NCBI RefSeq assembly: GCF_001983935.1
Contig: NZ_CP017641.1
Location: 3,100,001-3,164,000 of the forward strand
Length of the DNA stretch: 64,000 bases
Reading direction: 5' to 3'
Source of the DNA: Fuerstiella marisgermanici
GTDB lineage: Bacteria; Planctomycetota; Planctomycetia; Planctomycetales; Planctomycetaceae
Shown: positions 63,121-64,000 of the stretch, piece after piece
Layout of the letters: the number at the start of each line of letters is the position of its first letter
Position numbering within the stretch: position 1 is the first letter of the stretch
Translations under genes and position numbers: made by a program
The notes under the pieces: model-generated
The model's database searches: none
Seen by the model: only the letters and a program-made list of their open reading frames with translations
What the model was told of the DNA's origin: nothing

Positions 63121-63997
63121 GGATAAACATCAGTTCGTTGGTCAGTTCGTTGAATCGGCAATGCCCGTTCCGTAGCGCGGCGAAAAAGAGGGCTGCGATC
63201 ATATCGGCTGTTGTTCCCGGATTGCGACGGTTGCCGTCGAGTTTCAGAAAACGGTCGAGTTGCATGTAGACGGGATCGGTGCCAGCCTGATGAGGCCAGC
63301 CGGAATCGACCACCTGTTGAGCCAGATTCTGCGCCTCATCCGAAATGTCCTTTCCGCATTTGCGAGCGATCAAGGAATCTCCAAATTCGGCCAAAAGCCG
63401 GACAGCTAACCACGCGGCTCGATACTGAAATTTGCCATCCCACTTCGCCGTCTGCAGCAGCAACGGCAGACCGACGTGCAGTACGTCGTGAAAACCGTTG
63501 GTGTATTGGGCTGCAATGAGGTCCCGATCGGCCGCGAGCTTCATGCACGCTCGAAGATCGATTGTTGGTTGCGAGTCGACGTCCTGAGTTTCGGCGTTTC
63601 CCAGACCACCGGGCGATGCACGTTGGATTGCTCGGTAGGTCAGGACAGCATCTTCAACGCTGAGTTGCTTCAGCACGTCTTCGATGCCGTCTTCAAGTAA
63701 CGTGTCTTCCGGCACCGCAGCCAGTGGAGTCAGCAACAGAATGATGCCGAGGTTCGTGTTGTGATCGACAACACGCTGAGTCGCTGCAACGGCCTGCAGA
63801 ATGGTCTGCCCGATTGTTGCCGCAGATACATCCGCGATCACGGGTGCGATCGCTTTGGCTGACGCGACAAAGTCGTCGGCTGTGGCGTTTGCAAAACTGT
63901 GGGCGGGCGAAACGTTGCCGGGCTTAACGGCAGACACTTCGGCGACACAGGCGTTTTGCACGCAGGTTCGCAGGCGAGTTTTCCAGGTGTTAGACAT
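63113..63997 (-). CDS. CitG/MdcB-family triphosphoribosyl-dephospho-CoA synthase-like protein
   Basis: A 294-residue protein. CVAEVSAVKPGNVSPAHSF has the family K-P-G-N motif, LGIILLLTPLAAVPEDTLL is the N-x-G-x-x-L-L-x-P-L element, and ASPGGLGNAETQDVD, then AADRDLIAAQYTNGF complete the pattern. Classical CitG/MdcB makes the prosthetic group of citrate or malonate lyase, but no lyase genes are here. Homologues in planctomycetes and methylotrophs are associated with tetrahydromethanopterin C1 gene clusters, which fits its overlap (8 bases) with the PTPS-like gene. The ATG is three bases from the window end, so its upstream neighbour is unseen. Confidence 0.85.
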   Translation of the reverse strand: MSNTWKTRLRTCVQNACVAEVSAVKPGNVSPAHSFANATADDFVASAKAIAPVIADVSAATIGQTILQAVAATQRVVDHNTNLGIILLLTPLAAVPEDTLLEDGIEDVLKQLSVEDAVLTYRAIQRASPGGLGNAETQDVDSQPTIDLRACMKLAADRDLIAAQYTNGFHDVLHVGLPLLLQTAKWDGKFQYRAAWLAVRLLAEFGDSLIARKCGKDISDEAQNLAQQVVDSGWPHQAGTDPVYMQLDRFLKLDGNRRNPGTTADMIAALFFAALRNGHCRFNELTNELMFIHD

Positions 63998-64000
63998 AAA

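Noticed and set aside
1-64000. tRNA or rRNA genes
   Set aside because: Scanning for GGTTCGA-type TpsiC loops and conserved rRNA words found none that fit a cloverleaf or rRNA.

Overview
The window is chromosomal DNA from a planctomycete, most likely the family Planctomycetaceae (genus not determinable by eye). The evidence is the set of lineage-typical families: a DUF1559 pseudopilin with an H-X9-DG motif followed by a tiny lipoprotein, a DUF1080 protein, a TIGR03000 Ser/Tyr/Gly-rich protein, a LEPR-XLL-type exported repeat protein, a Ser/Thr kinase with an extracellular beta-helix-like part, a trypsin/HEAT fusion, an NPCBM-bearing metalloprotease and an anaerobic sulfatase maturase. Genes are mostly single or in pairs on both strands, and housekeeping genes are mixed with lineage-specific ones. 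I see no rRNA, tRNA, CRISPR array, phage or complete transposon.

Layout. 1-12.5 kb: small, mostly minus-strand genes (membrane proteins, DUF1080, VOC, DUF1579, a TIGR02996-like/biotinyl-like fusion, a DUF1569 gene with a broken start, an HMA-domain protein and a Cys-rich exported protein), then a plus-strand HDOD pair and a minus-strand aroH/TSUP pair. A strongly structured, terminator-ended candidate ncRNA lies at about 3.69-3.93 kb. 12.9-16.5 kb: pyruvate phosphate dikinase (ppdK) with its terminator, a decayed GxxExxY gene set among CGCAGAG-type repeats, and behind it a short diverged copy of the ppdK C-terminus. 16.8-26.7 kb: LEPR-XLL repeat protein, esterase, SRAP protein, N-methyltransferase, sulfatase maturase, and a kinase gene translationally coupled to a PhnZ-like HD oxygenase. 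27.9-31.5 kb: dnaG-rpoD, i.e. two of the three genes of the classical macromolecular-synthesis operon. 31.5-39.5 kb: protease/HEAT protein, DUF1559 plus lipoprotein, and an overlapping aroA-rsmB pair. 39.9-47 kb: TIGR03000 protein, two copies of a MITE-like element (41.0 and 43.7 kb), a TPR lipoprotein, a thioesterase, a DUF2310 protein, a 5-base minisatellite, and an oxidoreductase/M29 aminopeptidase pair. 47.5-64 kb: gltB-gltD, a His-rich lipoprotein, pyrD-trpS, a ferredoxin, lepA, and an overlapping minus-strand run of a CitG-family protein, a 6-pyruvoyl-tetrahydropterin synthase-like protein and a metalloprotease.

Functionally the window covers nitrogen assimilation (gltBD), aromatic and pyrimidine synthesis (aroA, aroH, pyrD), pyruvate/PEP interconversion (ppdK), replication and transcription (dnaG, rpoD), translation (trpS, lepA, rsmB), and a large surface/exported component. 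The least explained items are the structured RNA, the MITE family, the ppdK remnant next to the GxxExxY element, and the small fusion proteins. All family assignments come from reading motifs; no database search was run.
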